From NCBI GenBank assembly GCA_014526335.1, contig JACTAT010000060.1:8349686-8413685 (forward strand): a stretch of 64,000 nucleotides of DNA, read 5' to 3'. This document shows positions 1 to 12,700 of this stretch, in pieces. Both the position numbers and the translations under genes were made by a program. The stretch's first letter is position 1; each line of letters opens with the position of its first letter. The DNA comes from Chrysaora quinquecirrha. Lineage: Eukaryota; Cnidaria; Scyphozoa; Semaeostomeae; Pelagiidae. The notes beneath the pieces were generated by a model. That model searched no databases and was not told where the DNA came from. It worked only from the letters and a program-made list of their open reading frames with translations.

Positions 1-1388
1 TGTAATAAACTTTGTATTCGTAACAATAAAGTTTGTATGCATTGTAATAAATTTTGTATATACATTACAATAAACTTTGTATGCATTGTAATAAACTTTG
101 TATTCGTAACAATAAAGTTTGTATGCATTGTAATAAATTTTGTATATACATTACAATAAACTTTGTATGCATTGTAATAAACTTTGTATGCATTGTAATA
201 AACTTTGTATGCATTGTAATAAACTTTGTATGCATTGTAATAAACTTTGTATGCATTCCAATAAACTTTGTATGCATTGTAATAAACTTTGTATTCGTAA
301 CAATAAAGTTTGTATGCATTGTAATAAATTTTGTATATACATTACAATAAACTTTGTATGCATTGTAATAAACTTTGTATGCATTCCAATAAACTTTGTA
401 TGCATTGTAATAAACTTTGTATTCGTAACAATAAAGTTTGTATGCATTGTAATAAATTTTGTATATACATTACAATAAACTTTGTATGCATTGTAATAAA
501 CTTTGTATGCATTGTAATAAACTTTGTATGCATTGTAATAAACTTTGTATGCATTCCAATAAACTTTGTATGCATTGTAATAAACTTTGTATTCGTAACA
601 ATAAAGTTTGTATGCATTGTAATAAATTTTGTATATACATTACAATAAACTTTGTATGCATTGTAATAAACTTTGTATGCATTGTAATAAACTTTGTATA
701 CGTTACAATAAATTTTGTATGCATTCCAATAAACTTTGTATGCATTCAAATAAACTTTGTATGCATTCAAATAAACTTTGTATGCATTCAAATAAACTTT
801 GTATGCATTCTAATAAACTTTGTATTCGTAACAATAAAGTTTGTATGCATTGTAATAAACTTTGTATGCATTGTAATAAACTTTGTATACGTTACAATAA
901 ACTTTGTATACGTTACAATAAATTTTGTAAATAAACTTTGTATGCATTCAAATAAACTTTGTATGCATTGTAATAAACTTTGTATGCATTGTAATAAACT
1001 TTGTATGCATTGTAATAAACTTTGTATGCATTGTAATAAACTTTGTATGCATTCCAATAAACTTTGTATGCATTGTAATAAACTTTGTATGCATTGTAAT
1101 AAACTTTGTATGCATTCAAATAAACTTTGTATGCATTGTAATAAACTTTGTATTCGTAACAATAAAGTTTGTATGCATTGTAATAAATTTTGTATATACA
1201 TTACAATAAACTTTGTATGCATTGTAATAAACTTTGTATGCATTGTAATAAACTTTGTATGCATTGTAATAAACTTTGTATGCATTGTAATAAACTTTGT
1301 ATGCATTCCAATAAACTTTGTATGCATTGTAATAAACTTTGTATGCATTCCAATAAACTTTGTATGCATTGTAATAAACTTTGTATGG
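1..1388. repeat. 21-bp minisatellite, about 66 units
   Basis: The stretch is built of 21-bp units of the form aataaactttgtatgcattgt. Variants include a cattcc unit, a cattcaaa unit, and a linked set with tattcgtaacaataaag followed by a tatatacattacaa unit. The linked set recurs about seven times at irregular spacing, so the array has a loose higher-order structure. Because 21 is a multiple of three and the unit has few stops, long open frames appear on both strands, such as repeats of MHCNKLC. I read these as by-products, not genes. The array continues past the left edge. Confidence 0.95.
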
Positions 1389-1986
1389 CACATATCGGCT
1401 TCCGTACCCCCCTCTAGATAAGTAGTTTTTAAAAGGTCTTTCAACCCCTCTGCTCCAGCCAGGACCCCGAGGTTATTAAAATCTAGGGGGTTCATGTTAT
1501 GCATTAATCATTGGAGTTCAAGCAAGGCTACGTCTACAGGATACGTTTTCAAAAAATTGCGTTTTCAAGTTAATGAGAACGTATCAAACGTTTTGCGTCT
1601 ACACGAGCGTTATTAGAAAACATATCGGTGTAGACGGGGCCTAAGAATGTAGAGCAAGAACCACTGAGGAGGAGTTATTATCTCTGCGTCATATGGGTTG
1701 CTGATGTTGATAGTACTTTTTTCAAATAAAAAGAGGACGACGGTTGGATAAGTGTCCTTCTCTTGAGTTCGGGGATATAAGGAAATTAGACACCTGAGGG
1801 GCACCTGATAATAGCATTATTAAAGTACTTGGTACTAGGTGAGGAAAGGGGCAAAAAAAGAGAAACGGATTTCTGTTTTCTGTTGAAATTAATGAAGCTG
1901 TCTTTAGTACGTCACATGGAAATCCAAAACGAGGCTTTTACATACTCTTTCCCAATCTACCTTACTAAGTTACCAATACCTGTACA
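1389..1986. other. Non-coding stretch between minisatellite and GPCR
   Basis: No convincing exon is seen. The minus strand at about 1393-1500 keeps an open frame (NPLDFNNLGVLAGAEG...) running into the repeat, but it matches no family I recognise. Around 1530-1640 there are gtctacacgag and gtgtagacggggcc segments facing each other, which looks like a decayed small inverted-repeat element. Confidence 0.5.
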
Positions 1987-2993
1987 TCAAATGATATCAA
2001 TCCTCGTTAACTGTACAAGACAAAATCCTTTTTTGAAATTTCTGACATTTTCTTCCAATTTATTTCTAATTTTCTCTAGCCTCAAACTAAAAATGCAAGG
2101 ATTGAGGCTACTGTTAAGATAAAAGAAAATTGCAGCCCAAGTTTTTGAATGATAGACAATATCAGTGTCTTTTCTGATAAAATGCGAGTCAGAGTAGCGA
2201 GAAATTCAGGAAGAAAACATACATAATAGCACAAAGTTATTATCAAAACTGTTTTTGCCGTCTGTTTATTCCTTCTTTGCAAGACTTGTGCGGAGATCTG
2301 ATGCGCATTGTTATTAAAAATCTTCTTCTGCTCCCAGCGTATTTTCAAGTACACATAAAGATTGCAGAAAGCACATATAATAAGATTGCTTATTAGGCCA
2401 CTCAAAACAGCCCATTGAAAAATTGCCCTTCGAAGGACATTGCTGTGTCTAAGGATTAATGTTACAGTGACTGACAGCCAAATGCAAAATATTGCCAAAA
2501 TGTACTTAATGTTCAGACTCATCGTTTTTCGTTTGACTGGTGATGCTACGGCAAAGACCCTGTCCGCGTTGACGAGGATGAGTATCAAACACGAGCAACC
2601 AACACACATGTACGTTATGAAGGTAACTACATGGCTCAAATGGTTTTCAGCGTTTAAAATGTCATAGACCCTTGAGATGATATACAGTGGTTGAGCGACA
2701 ACCCCAACGAGAAAATCGAAAATCGATAGGCCTAGTAGTAGGATATTTGATGGTGTCCGCAGTTGTTTGCATGTGGTAATAGTGTAGATGACAAGGAAAT
2801 TACCCAACGCAGCGATGAAGCAATTAGGAATAGAGAGATACACAGTAAGTCCAGCTGAAATGTAGACTTCCATGGACGGCTGACATTTAGTTCTGGGCAC
2901 TCCTTGACAAGCTAGAGATTCAGTTTGATTGGTTTTAAATGTCACATTTTCCATTGCCAAGTTGATATAAGTCGACAGCAAATGCTTTCCCAA
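1987..2993 (-). CDS. Single-exon class A GPCR with a frameshift in TM7
   Basis: This is a rhodopsin-family seven-helix receptor of the intronless kind expanded in cnidarians; the ligand is unknown. The main frame (2993 down to 2082, 303 aa) has N-glycosylation sites NVT and NQT at residues 16-24, the TM1 GN pair at 64-65, the TM2 Asp at 93, a DRY-like ADR at 143-145 in VNADRVFAVASP, the TM4 Trp at 172 and CFLP in TM6 at 259-262. The frame then ends early, in mid TM7. Another frame carries the missing end, reading FFYLNSSLNPCIF with the NPxxY-type motif, and runs to a stop at 1987-1989. The break falls at an A5 run (2142-2146). One lost A would explain it, so this is either a sequence error or a recent pseudogene. 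The start could also be Met14 (MENV). Confidence 0.85.
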
Positions 2994-3766
2994 AATATCC
3001 TTTTATATATTTCGTCTTTTTGTTTTTCCCTTTAAAATGTATTCAACTATATAGGTGGCCAGATAGCAACGCTACAAGTTCCCTTTCGATATTTCGCTTT
3101 CTTGTTTTTACAACGAATAGGTCAAAAGCCTGCTCTACGTTAGGCCATCTAGCAGTGAGGAGGGGAACACATTTTTGACTTATGCTGAAATCGCCAATTC
3201 AGAAGCATTAACTTCAATCTGAATGCTATTTGCGCTGACTTTGAAATAGAAAAGTGTGGAATCTTCTCTAATTGGAGGACCGCGTGTGAACTAGAGCAGC
3301 CAACATGAGTGGTATGAAACAAATAGTTTTCGTTACAATAAAGACTTATAGCTGACCTCTCGAAAATTCATGCGCTCTTATATTGCATTAGTAAATTTAA
3401 CAGCAAAAATCTGAACTGTCAGGCAGGGCTTAAAACAATTTGCCATAACAATTTCACCACACGTTTGGCCTCGCTTTCACAAATTATTTCAAAGCTAAAA
3501 AGGGAAACAAGTTTCAAATTCCATTCTTTTCGTACTTTATCTGCGAACCCTACCAACCCTATTTACTTCAGAATGTCCACTCTTTTGGCGATTTTCTCAG
3601 TAAACCTGCTGTTTTCAGATTGTGCATTTTTTATAACGGGAATTTTTCTCTGCAAAGTCCACAGATTTTACAAGATTACCCAAGACCTCAAATTACCGAA
3701 AAGTGTCTCTGTATAGCCCCCTAGGCCTTACATTTCAGGAGCTTGTAAGAAATAAAGCAAACCTAC
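2994..3766. other. Non-coding, presumed DROSHA intron
   Basis: No exon with usable splice sites was found on either strand. If DROSHA continues to the left, this is intron and includes the upstream region of the GPCR. Confidence 0.4.
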
Positions 3767-6700
3767 CGAGAATCGCCTCGACGCAGTTTCCGAGAATGTG
3801 ATCCAATTTGGACTGGAGACTATCTAGTCTGAAAATAGAGAAAAAATTAATTAAATATGACATTGAGATTTTAATATCAGTAAAAGGTTTGAAACCCAAA
3901 ATACTTCCATTAACAGAGACCTCTATACATCTAAACGATGGGCAAATCTTTCGGTCCTAAGGCTCTGGCCAAACGATCAAACATTGTTGATCCAACATTT
4001 GAAATTTGCTTGTCAAGCAAAATATTTGACCGTTTGGCCACGTCCAAAAACATTACTCGTCTAACATTTTTTGCGTGCGTGCAGCAAAAAATGTTTTTGA
4101 ACTTTTTCAAAAACATCACGCCACAAATTTTGCTAATGTTTGCTTGTCAAGCAATGTTTGATCGTTTGGCCGCTTTTCCAACATTGCTTGTCAAACATTT
4201 GTTATGTTTTGACAAACTGCAACAACTCGCAAAATTTCACAGCCTAGCAACATTTCTTAGCAACAAGGCGTTCGTGCTTGTGCATTAGCAATAGCATCGT
4301 TGTTCCAAAATGTTGGAAAGCAATGTTTTTGGACGTGGCCAAACGGTCAAACATTTGTTGTAAAGCAAAATTGAAATGTTGGACCAACAATGTTTGATCG
4401 TTTGTCCAGGGCCCAAAGGTCATGTCATTCATTCGTAAAGACGGACCTGTGTATAGGGGCGCCTCCCTACCATGAACACTAGTATGGGTCTCCCGTGTAC
4501 CTTATATGGACATTCCACAGACTGTACAAAGAGCAATTTTTAGAATAACAGTCCGAGGAGTCCGAGGCACAAGCTGCAAGCCAAAATCAGACGTCATGCT
4601 GCCTATAACCTGCAATAACAAATCTATCTGCTTGTTTGCTGTTGTTTGGAATATAGATACATATATAAGGCACCGCTACTTACCCATGCCCAAAATGCAT
4701 GAAATGCTCCAACCCAAGTCTCTGAAATGGGAATAACAAAGACAATAAGTGCAGATAAGTACAAACACTGACAACATATGTCTAAATAATTTGTCATTGA
4801 TGAATAATTAATAAACACTGAAAGATGTCAATTTTCTAACTATTAGGTCCAGGCAAGACGACCAAACACTTAAAAACAATGCTCGTCGAACATTTTTGCT
4901 TGCGTCAAGAAAATATTGTTTTTGAATTTTTTCAAAAATATCGTACCAGAATTCTGCTTATTTGTGCTTGCCAAGCAATATTTAGTGACGCGGCCGAACC
5001 TTGAAACATTGCTTGAAAAACCATTTCCGAAATTTAGACAAACAAAGTTTCATCGTTTGATCAGTGCCTTAGAGCCAAAATCAGTGAGGAAAGAAATATG
5101 GTGTTATTTTCATAGAATAAATAACTAAACCTTTGCGATCTCTGAAAGATTTTTGTTTTGAACCAAAGATGATCTGAATGTGTTCAGTGATCCTTCAGAT
5201 AATTCACCAAATAAGAAGAACAAATGACGGCTGGAAAAGAAAAAAAACATGTAGAGAATTCACTCACGGAGTTCCGTCACGTAAAGTTGCGTAGTCAGAA
5301 GTCCAACCCTGGGGGAAAAGGGCGTGGTTTTAACAACAAATAAACAAGAGACAAATAACCTACGACATGATGAAAAATATAACCATAAGCTGAAATATTT
5401 TGGTTAGAAAACAAACGAAAGATGACAAATGTTTCTTATTGGCCATATATTCAACTGTACTCTGATGATGACTGTTTGAAAGTGTAGTCAAATATATACT
5501 GTCATCTTTCGTTTGTTATGTCTTACAAGTGCTTGAGCATTTGGTTACACTTTTCGTCATTAAGTTGTTTGCCCGTTTGGATATATCAACCTACGACATG
5601 TTTTCGTCAGATTTAGGCCATATAAAAACCTTGGCAATGATTGAGATTGGAGGAGGGTTGGCTGCCCCATGTGCCCCCGTTGGCTACACGAAGTAACTGC
5701 GTAGTAACAGAAAACAAAGTACTTTTTTACTGCAAGCAAACCTTGTTATGAATTCTAGAACGGCATCACCGAGAAACTCCAGCGACTCATTATGCTTCAA
5801 GCTGTAAAACATAACAATAATACCAACTTAAATTGTGTTAGAAATGGTTAGCCTTAAGGGCAAAGGGGACTTTTGCGGTAAGTCAAATTTGGACTCCTTA
5901 TCAATGAAATTTTATTGATTTTGGAAAGTGCCAACATGTTGGCAAGTTTGTGGCCGGTTTCAGGGTCCAATACGGTTGACGGTTGAGATTCGAAAAAAAC
6001 GCATTTCGGGTCTGGGCACGGAGCTCGACATTCCCTATCATAGATATGATAAATAACTTAGAACCCTCTACAATAGCAGAGCTGATCCATTTCGACCCAT
6101 TCCCGTGTAAACGCATTAAAATCGTACCCAAATCGTACCCGAAAGTACGGATCTTTTGATTCTGATCTCTTTTTCCCGTGAAAACGGGGCGCTGATGAAT
6201 TTCAATAAGATTTGTATATGATATGATGTATGAAACATCGTATTAGACATGATAGTCACCACTTATCATGACAAGCCTTTGATATTTAGTTGGGCAACGT
6301 TTCGGGAGAGATCCGTCTCCCATCATCAGGCAATGAGAAATGTGGTTTCAGAAACAGCCTTGATAAGTCCGAATATATTTACATGTATGAAACATACTTG
6401 GACAAACATTCTTTAGGCTCTGGTAGTTTCATCATGACTTTTGACAAATTATTTATTCCTGAAAAGAAAACCAAGGCTATTGCATAAGTAAACAAGTTTT
6501 TCACTTATATCGTTGTAATCAGAGATTTCTTTATTGAAATTAATATGATATGACTATTGACATTACGTTAACCCTATCTTACCGGACGTTAACCCTATCT
6601 CCTTTCCTTACGTTAACCCTTTCTTACGTTCACCCTTTCTTACGTTAACCATTTCTTACGTAAACCTCATTACATAAACTATTACTTTACCCCTATCTCA

Positions 6701-9700
6701 TTATGCTAACCCTATCTCCCTATCTTATGTTAACCCTATCATACGTTAACCCTATCTCACCAGGTGTTAACCCTATCTCCTTATCTTACGTTAACCCCTC
6801 TCTTACGTTCACCCTTTCATACGTTAACCATTTCTTACTGTAACCCTCATTACATAAACTATTACTTTACCCCTATCTCATTATGCTAACCCTATCTGCC
6901 TATCTTATGTTACCCTATCATACGTTAACCCTATCGAACAATAGGGCTCATGTGCCCATCACAAGGTATCGAATGTCCTGAAACGTCGATGTTAGAAAGG
7001 TTTAAGCTTTTGTAGATAATTTTAACTCAATGTGCAGGGTGAAAATACCTTTTTCCTTCTTGTATTGTCTGTACGGATCATCGGTTCCAAAACTAGGTTT
7101 GTAAATTCCACAGTTGAGTTCAGTAACTCTGATGTGAGTGCTACATGAGGTATCAGGACTGGCGGATGAGTGTCTTACAGCAGTCTGCAAAAGAGAAGCA
7201 AAATGGTCAATTTGGATATAAGATATCTTATTGAATATTAGCCTGCAAGAGTGACTTCACGTTCTTCAGGTAAGCATTCATACTAAAATTCATAATTCAG
7301 ATTGGTGAAGAAACAGTTCTGCAAAATTCTACGAATTGCTTACAGAGTTTAAGACACTCAAAAACACTCTAAAACAATATTATCACTCTCACTCTTCAGA
7401 ATATCATACGTGAAAAATAGACTGAAAGATTCTAGTTCCGTGTACTTGAAGCCAGTAATAATCTAACCGCATACCAGAAAGAAAAAGGGAACCCATAAAG
7501 GTGAAGGTGAAATGGTGTATTCAGCGCCAGTCGCTAGGATCTCAGTAGCAGGTTAACGAACCGAGATCTCAACCCTGTCTGAGACGCTACCGTAGCTGGG
7601 GCTCGAACCCCAACCTCGCTGAGCTTCCAACACCACAAGCCAGCTGGATTAGGCCACGACGCCGCAGCACCTTCAAACTCTTATAGAGCGGCTGGAGCAA
7701 AGTTTAACGAAAATAAAGGTTAAGCTTAGATTGATTAAATATGACTTACTTGCAATAAATTTCGGTTTTTTAATCGATAGTCAATTCGTTTTTCAAGTTC
7801 TTCAAGTGATTTATGGTATCGAATGTGATCCACAAGAAAATGAAGATATACCAAATGCTAAAAATAGGAAATACAGAATTAACTGAATTGGCTACATGCA
7901 AAACAATTTAGACTGCCTTGCTTGACAAGACTCTGTAAACTAAATCGATAACAAGTGCTTGTTCGTTTGGGATTTTCAACAATTCTTAATTTTGAAATTC
8001 ACAGACTTAACAGAAGGTTAGAAACCAAAAGACTTTAGAAAAAACTGTCTGTTTTTTTTTGAGAATCTGAAAATCCTGTGAAATCTTTCATCTTTAGGAA
8101 GCGAACGAAGTTTAAGAGGCATAAAAAAGCAGTTTTTCTCAGAAATACCAAAAACACGTTTTTAATGTCTGCAAAAAGCAGAAGGGGCATTAGAGGAACC
8201 CAAAACGTGCCACAATTTAAGAATAATGCTACAATCTGCTCTGCTGTTATACGCATTCTGTTGCTAAAACCAGCAGAGAGGAAAGAGAACCAACACAATT
8301 TTGCTGCAATAAATTCATGGCAGAATGCAGTTAAGTAGGGTGCTTTTATCTACCTGAGTTATATCCGTTTTGAGTCCAGTTTTACGCATCTCTTTTGCAG
8401 GAACCTCGATTTTAAAACTCTTCTTCAGATCACTAGAAATTAAAAAATTCAGTTCTTCTGTTTTCTTGACAACGAAAATGGACGTCTATACGTGTTACTA
8501 TCAAAGATCTTTTGACTCGCAAATTTCAAATGTTTTGTTTGACAAGCAATGTCTGATCGTCTAGCCTAGGCCTTAGCAATCATATGTAGCAAGGCCTTAT
8601 CAAGGGTTGATACATCTGGATGTATCAACACTTAGTCCTGCATACATTTGAATCTTAGGACTTTTCCAAAAAAGTAAATATGTAAATACAAAAAATAAAA
8701 CACCATACCTTTCTGTTTTGATGCTCTTTATTTCAGCCTGATAAGGAAAATAATTATTTGTTAGTTTAAATAAAATGACAAGTGAAAGACTCTACACAAC
8801 TTGAACTAGTTTTAGGCCCATGGTCACACAAGTTGCTCGACCGGTTGAAAATTTCTTATGAATTTTGCTAATTAAGCAATTTATCGTGACAAGGCAAAAA
8901 CTTACAAAACTTGCTTCGCAAGAAACGTTTAAATGTTTGATCTGCTAACAACCGTTTGATTATTCGGTTAGGGCCTTAAACAGACACTCAAAATATTTAC
9001 GATAGTTCCACACAATTTTTCAGTTAAAATTGAATTTGCTACCTGCATTTTTCTTAGACGATCTAGATCAGACTTTCGAGATGCATTTCTGAAAGAACAA
9101 ATAGAAATGAGTTATTCACTAAACATTCAAACATAATTATTTACTAAAAAGTCAAACAAACAATCATGAAAACAATAAACCCTTTTTTCTCAAATATTTT
9201 CAATTTGCTGATCAAGCAATCTTTGAATATCACAAAAATCGCTTGACATAAGCAAGAAATGTTTGATGAGCAATGTTTTGCAGCGTGGCCAAATTTCAGA
9301 TGCTTGACCAACAATGTTTGATCCTTTGGTCATGGTATGATAAAGGATACACGAAGCAGCTTCTCTAAACTTTCGAGTTATTGCTAAACTTTTAACTGAG
9401 CAATGGCAAGAGAAAGAATTTTGTAATTTTTGCATGAAGTTTACTCAATAACAGATCTAAAATCTCTTTAATCTCTTAAAATTAGAGGACATACAAATCA
9501 ATACTTCTTTTACCTTCCTTCGACCAAGCTTTTCAAGTTTCTTTTCTCTTGTTTCAGCTTTAGGTATCTACAAAACAATCATTTGAGAAATAGAGTCAAG
9601 TCTATCTTAAGATAATTTTCTAATTTCATCTACAAAAAGATGGGAGAAAGAAAAAGAGACATTTGCAGCACACAAAGAGAAAGGAACGCTTTCTCGTGTT

Positions 9701-12700
9701 TAGATTGGGCTGTTCTTACGATGGACCATTTAACTGTTAATGGAGCTGCAAAGTTATTATAGAAGGATCTTAAAAATGGGAAGGAGACGCTCGAAAACAC
9801 TTTCTAGATGTAAAAAATGGTAAAAAGCTAAATTTTAACCTTTTATCTGACATGTAGTTCATCCGAGCTGGTCTTGAAGAAATGTGAATAATACTTGGAC
9901 AGCGCTGCTAATTTAGAACAAAAATTATTAAGAGCACATGTACATAATCATGTAATAAATCTTTACAATTATAATGACAAATAGTAAAATGACAAATAAT
10001 AGAAAACAAACATTTATAAAGAAACCTTGGATTTGCTTTCATCTTTACTTCTACGTTCGGACTTGTTGATACCCAAACCATCAAGCCTGAGGCAGCATGG
10101 CTTCTAAAACAAACAAGCAAAAAACAGTTATTCAGTTATAACAAAGAGGTTCAGGGTCTTGTTAAATTGAAGACTGAAATCACTCTAGATATTTGACAAA
10201 AATATTCTCTTTCTCTATACTCACTTTTTCTGGACTGACAACAAGGCTACCGAATAATTGCCTTTCATATGACTTCCATTCATCCCTTGACCATTGACAA
10301 CAATCAGACTACAAAAAAGACTTACTTTAAAATCTACCCTAACTTAACCGAGCTTAGTAAGTTGAATAAAAGAACTGTCTACGAACGAAGTTTTAAGTCT
10401 AACAATGCCTTCATCATTGCCTTCTCAATGCTTTCTTTCACTGAGCATTGCCTTCAGAGTAACAAATTACCTTCTTTCTCCGAACAATGCCTGCAGAATA
10501 ACACTATCTGCACAAACTCTCTCGGTTTATATAACTCCTGACACAACCTAACGGAGATTTTGTGATTCTTTCCAGGGTATTGTATGCGAGGCTTCGAATG
10601 TAATGTGAAATTATAGATTTACAGTTAAATCAAATTTATTTACTCCTTGCATTCTGAGTCACTGTTTATACACCTCTGTGTTCTGTAAGTTTGACTTGTT
10701 CATAGATAATGTATTGTTTTTGCAGGCTTACGAATTTTTCACTGAAATCTAACATCATGCAGGAGTCGCACCCTAACCCATACCCAAACAGTATACCTAA
10801 GCCTAGACTTCCCGCTCGTCTTGTCCTCACTACCTGCTCCTGAGGCCCACAATGGTTTCTTCAAGGAATGGAGGACCTTTGGGAGAAGGATACTGAAGGG
10901 ACAAGTCTAACCCTTCTCTAACCCAATCACTTCAAAGCCCAAAATTAATCCGTCATAAATATCGGGAATTCCTCCAATAACCCTGCATAAAGATGACTTC
11001 ACTGAAGTATAACGTCCGTTGTCTTTCCTATGCTTACAAGTAAAATTATCAGTTGTTAAAATACTTTTACCAATGCACGCCACACTGAGCAAAAAAATTT
11101 CACTACTCACCTCAACAATTGGCTGAAAACTCTTCAGAAGATATTCAAGAACAACATTCATCGGCAAAAGTTCTTGATAACTTCTCCTCGAGTCCTCGCT
11201 ATCTCTATCTATCGTTGCTTCTTGGTATGATTGTCTGCACTGTTCTGTTTCTTGATCAGTATCAACGTCTTTTCTGCAAAGTTTTGCATCCCTAGAGTTG
11301 CAATGCTTTCTTTGCGGAGAAGAGTCTAAAATTATCAAGCACAAAGACGATTTTAAATATGTATCATGCATAAAGGGTATTTGAATGTTTTTTAACATGA
11401 GAAATTACATCTGTTGAACATTACCTGCCCTGCACACAAATCTTGGAAAAAAATGAAAAAGCTGGCATCCATCTTCACCTGATCAAAAAAAGCAAAATGA
11501 TAGTAATAATAGGAATAATGGATACTAATTGTAATAGTAATACTTATAGTAAAAATATTAGCAATAGTAGCAGTAACAGTGATTGTAATACATAGTAAAG
11601 GAAATAGTAATTGGTAATACACACTTTTTTTTATAAGAATATCTAATTTTTGCCGAGGCTCGAACTTTTCCATTGTTATTCTTAAATTTCCATTGTTCTT
11701 TCGCAATTTTGAGCCTGAATATTCTTATAGACTGTATTCTTATAAAAAAAGTGTGTAGTAATAAAAAAGTAATAGTAATAGTGATGGTAATGTCGATAGT
11801 AATAGTAATAGTAATAGTAATAGTAATCGTGATAGTAATAGTAATTGAAAAAGTAATTGTTATAGCAATAGTAATATTAATAGTAATAGTTATAGTAATA
11901 GTAATGGTAACAGTATTAGCAATAGCAGTCGTGATAGTAACAGCGATAGAAATAGTAATAGTAATAGTAATAGTATTAGTAATAGTAATAGTGATTGTTA
12001 TAGCAATAGCAATCGTGATAGTAATATTGAAAGAAGTAGTCTTAGTAATAGTAGTAGTAATAGAAATAGTAATAGTTGTAGTTAATAGCATTAGCAATAG
12101 CAATGCTGATAGTTATATTGATGGTAGTAGTAATAATAATAGTAATAGTAATAGTAATAGTAAACTCAGTAGAAAAAGTTACTCTTGGGGCTTTCTCTGA
12201 CTAAACGCGGTTTCCAGTGAACCAATCAAATAAAGCAAATAGTGGGGAGTTAATTAGTGTACTCATTCTAGTTTTTAGCCTTTGTGGCAAACGGAAAGCG
12301 AAGTACAATATGCTAAAGTATGGACTCGAGAGAGAACAAGCAACCTTGCAGATGCAGCCAACGTTTCCCATGAAGACATCGATGAATTCTTCCAAGAAAT
12401 ACCACGGCTCTTCGTACTGATCATGACACACCTAACCCCAGAGGTAGGACCTAGTCCTGTCTCTGAAACAAGGAGCGACATGATATACCAATGGCTCATT
12501 AATCTTTATTTTGAAAGTGATGTTAGTAAGCAGGTGGGGCAATGGCACCTTACCTTGGATATTCCAATCATAGATCTCAAGAAGCTTTTCAAAAACATAT
12601 TCTTGAAATAAATCAAGGTCTTTGATGCAAAAATTCTGAAAGGAGAAAAAGGAAGGAATTAAGACGAGGAAGAGAAGATCGAAATGTTATGCTTCAAGGA

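Noticed and set aside
54..1504. Long open frames on both strands in the 21-bp array (MHCNKLC, MHTKFIT and similar)
   Set aside because: They arise because the repeat unit is a multiple of three and lacks stops. They are open in overlapping frames on both strands and have no gene-like features.
5277..5312. Exon-like segment GWTSDYATLRDGTP with a gtgagt donor (minus strand)
   Set aside because: DROSHA exons 5801-5742 and 5230-5131 join in phase as FITSRHLFFLF, matching the family without it.
5901..6131. 76-aa minus-strand frame MGTILMRLHGNGSKWISS...
   Set aside because: It lies between in-phase DROSHA exons and reads like a dispersed repeat. No splice sites fit.
11558..12200. Ile/Val/Thr-rich open frames on both strands
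   Set aside because: Translation of an aatagt microsatellite.
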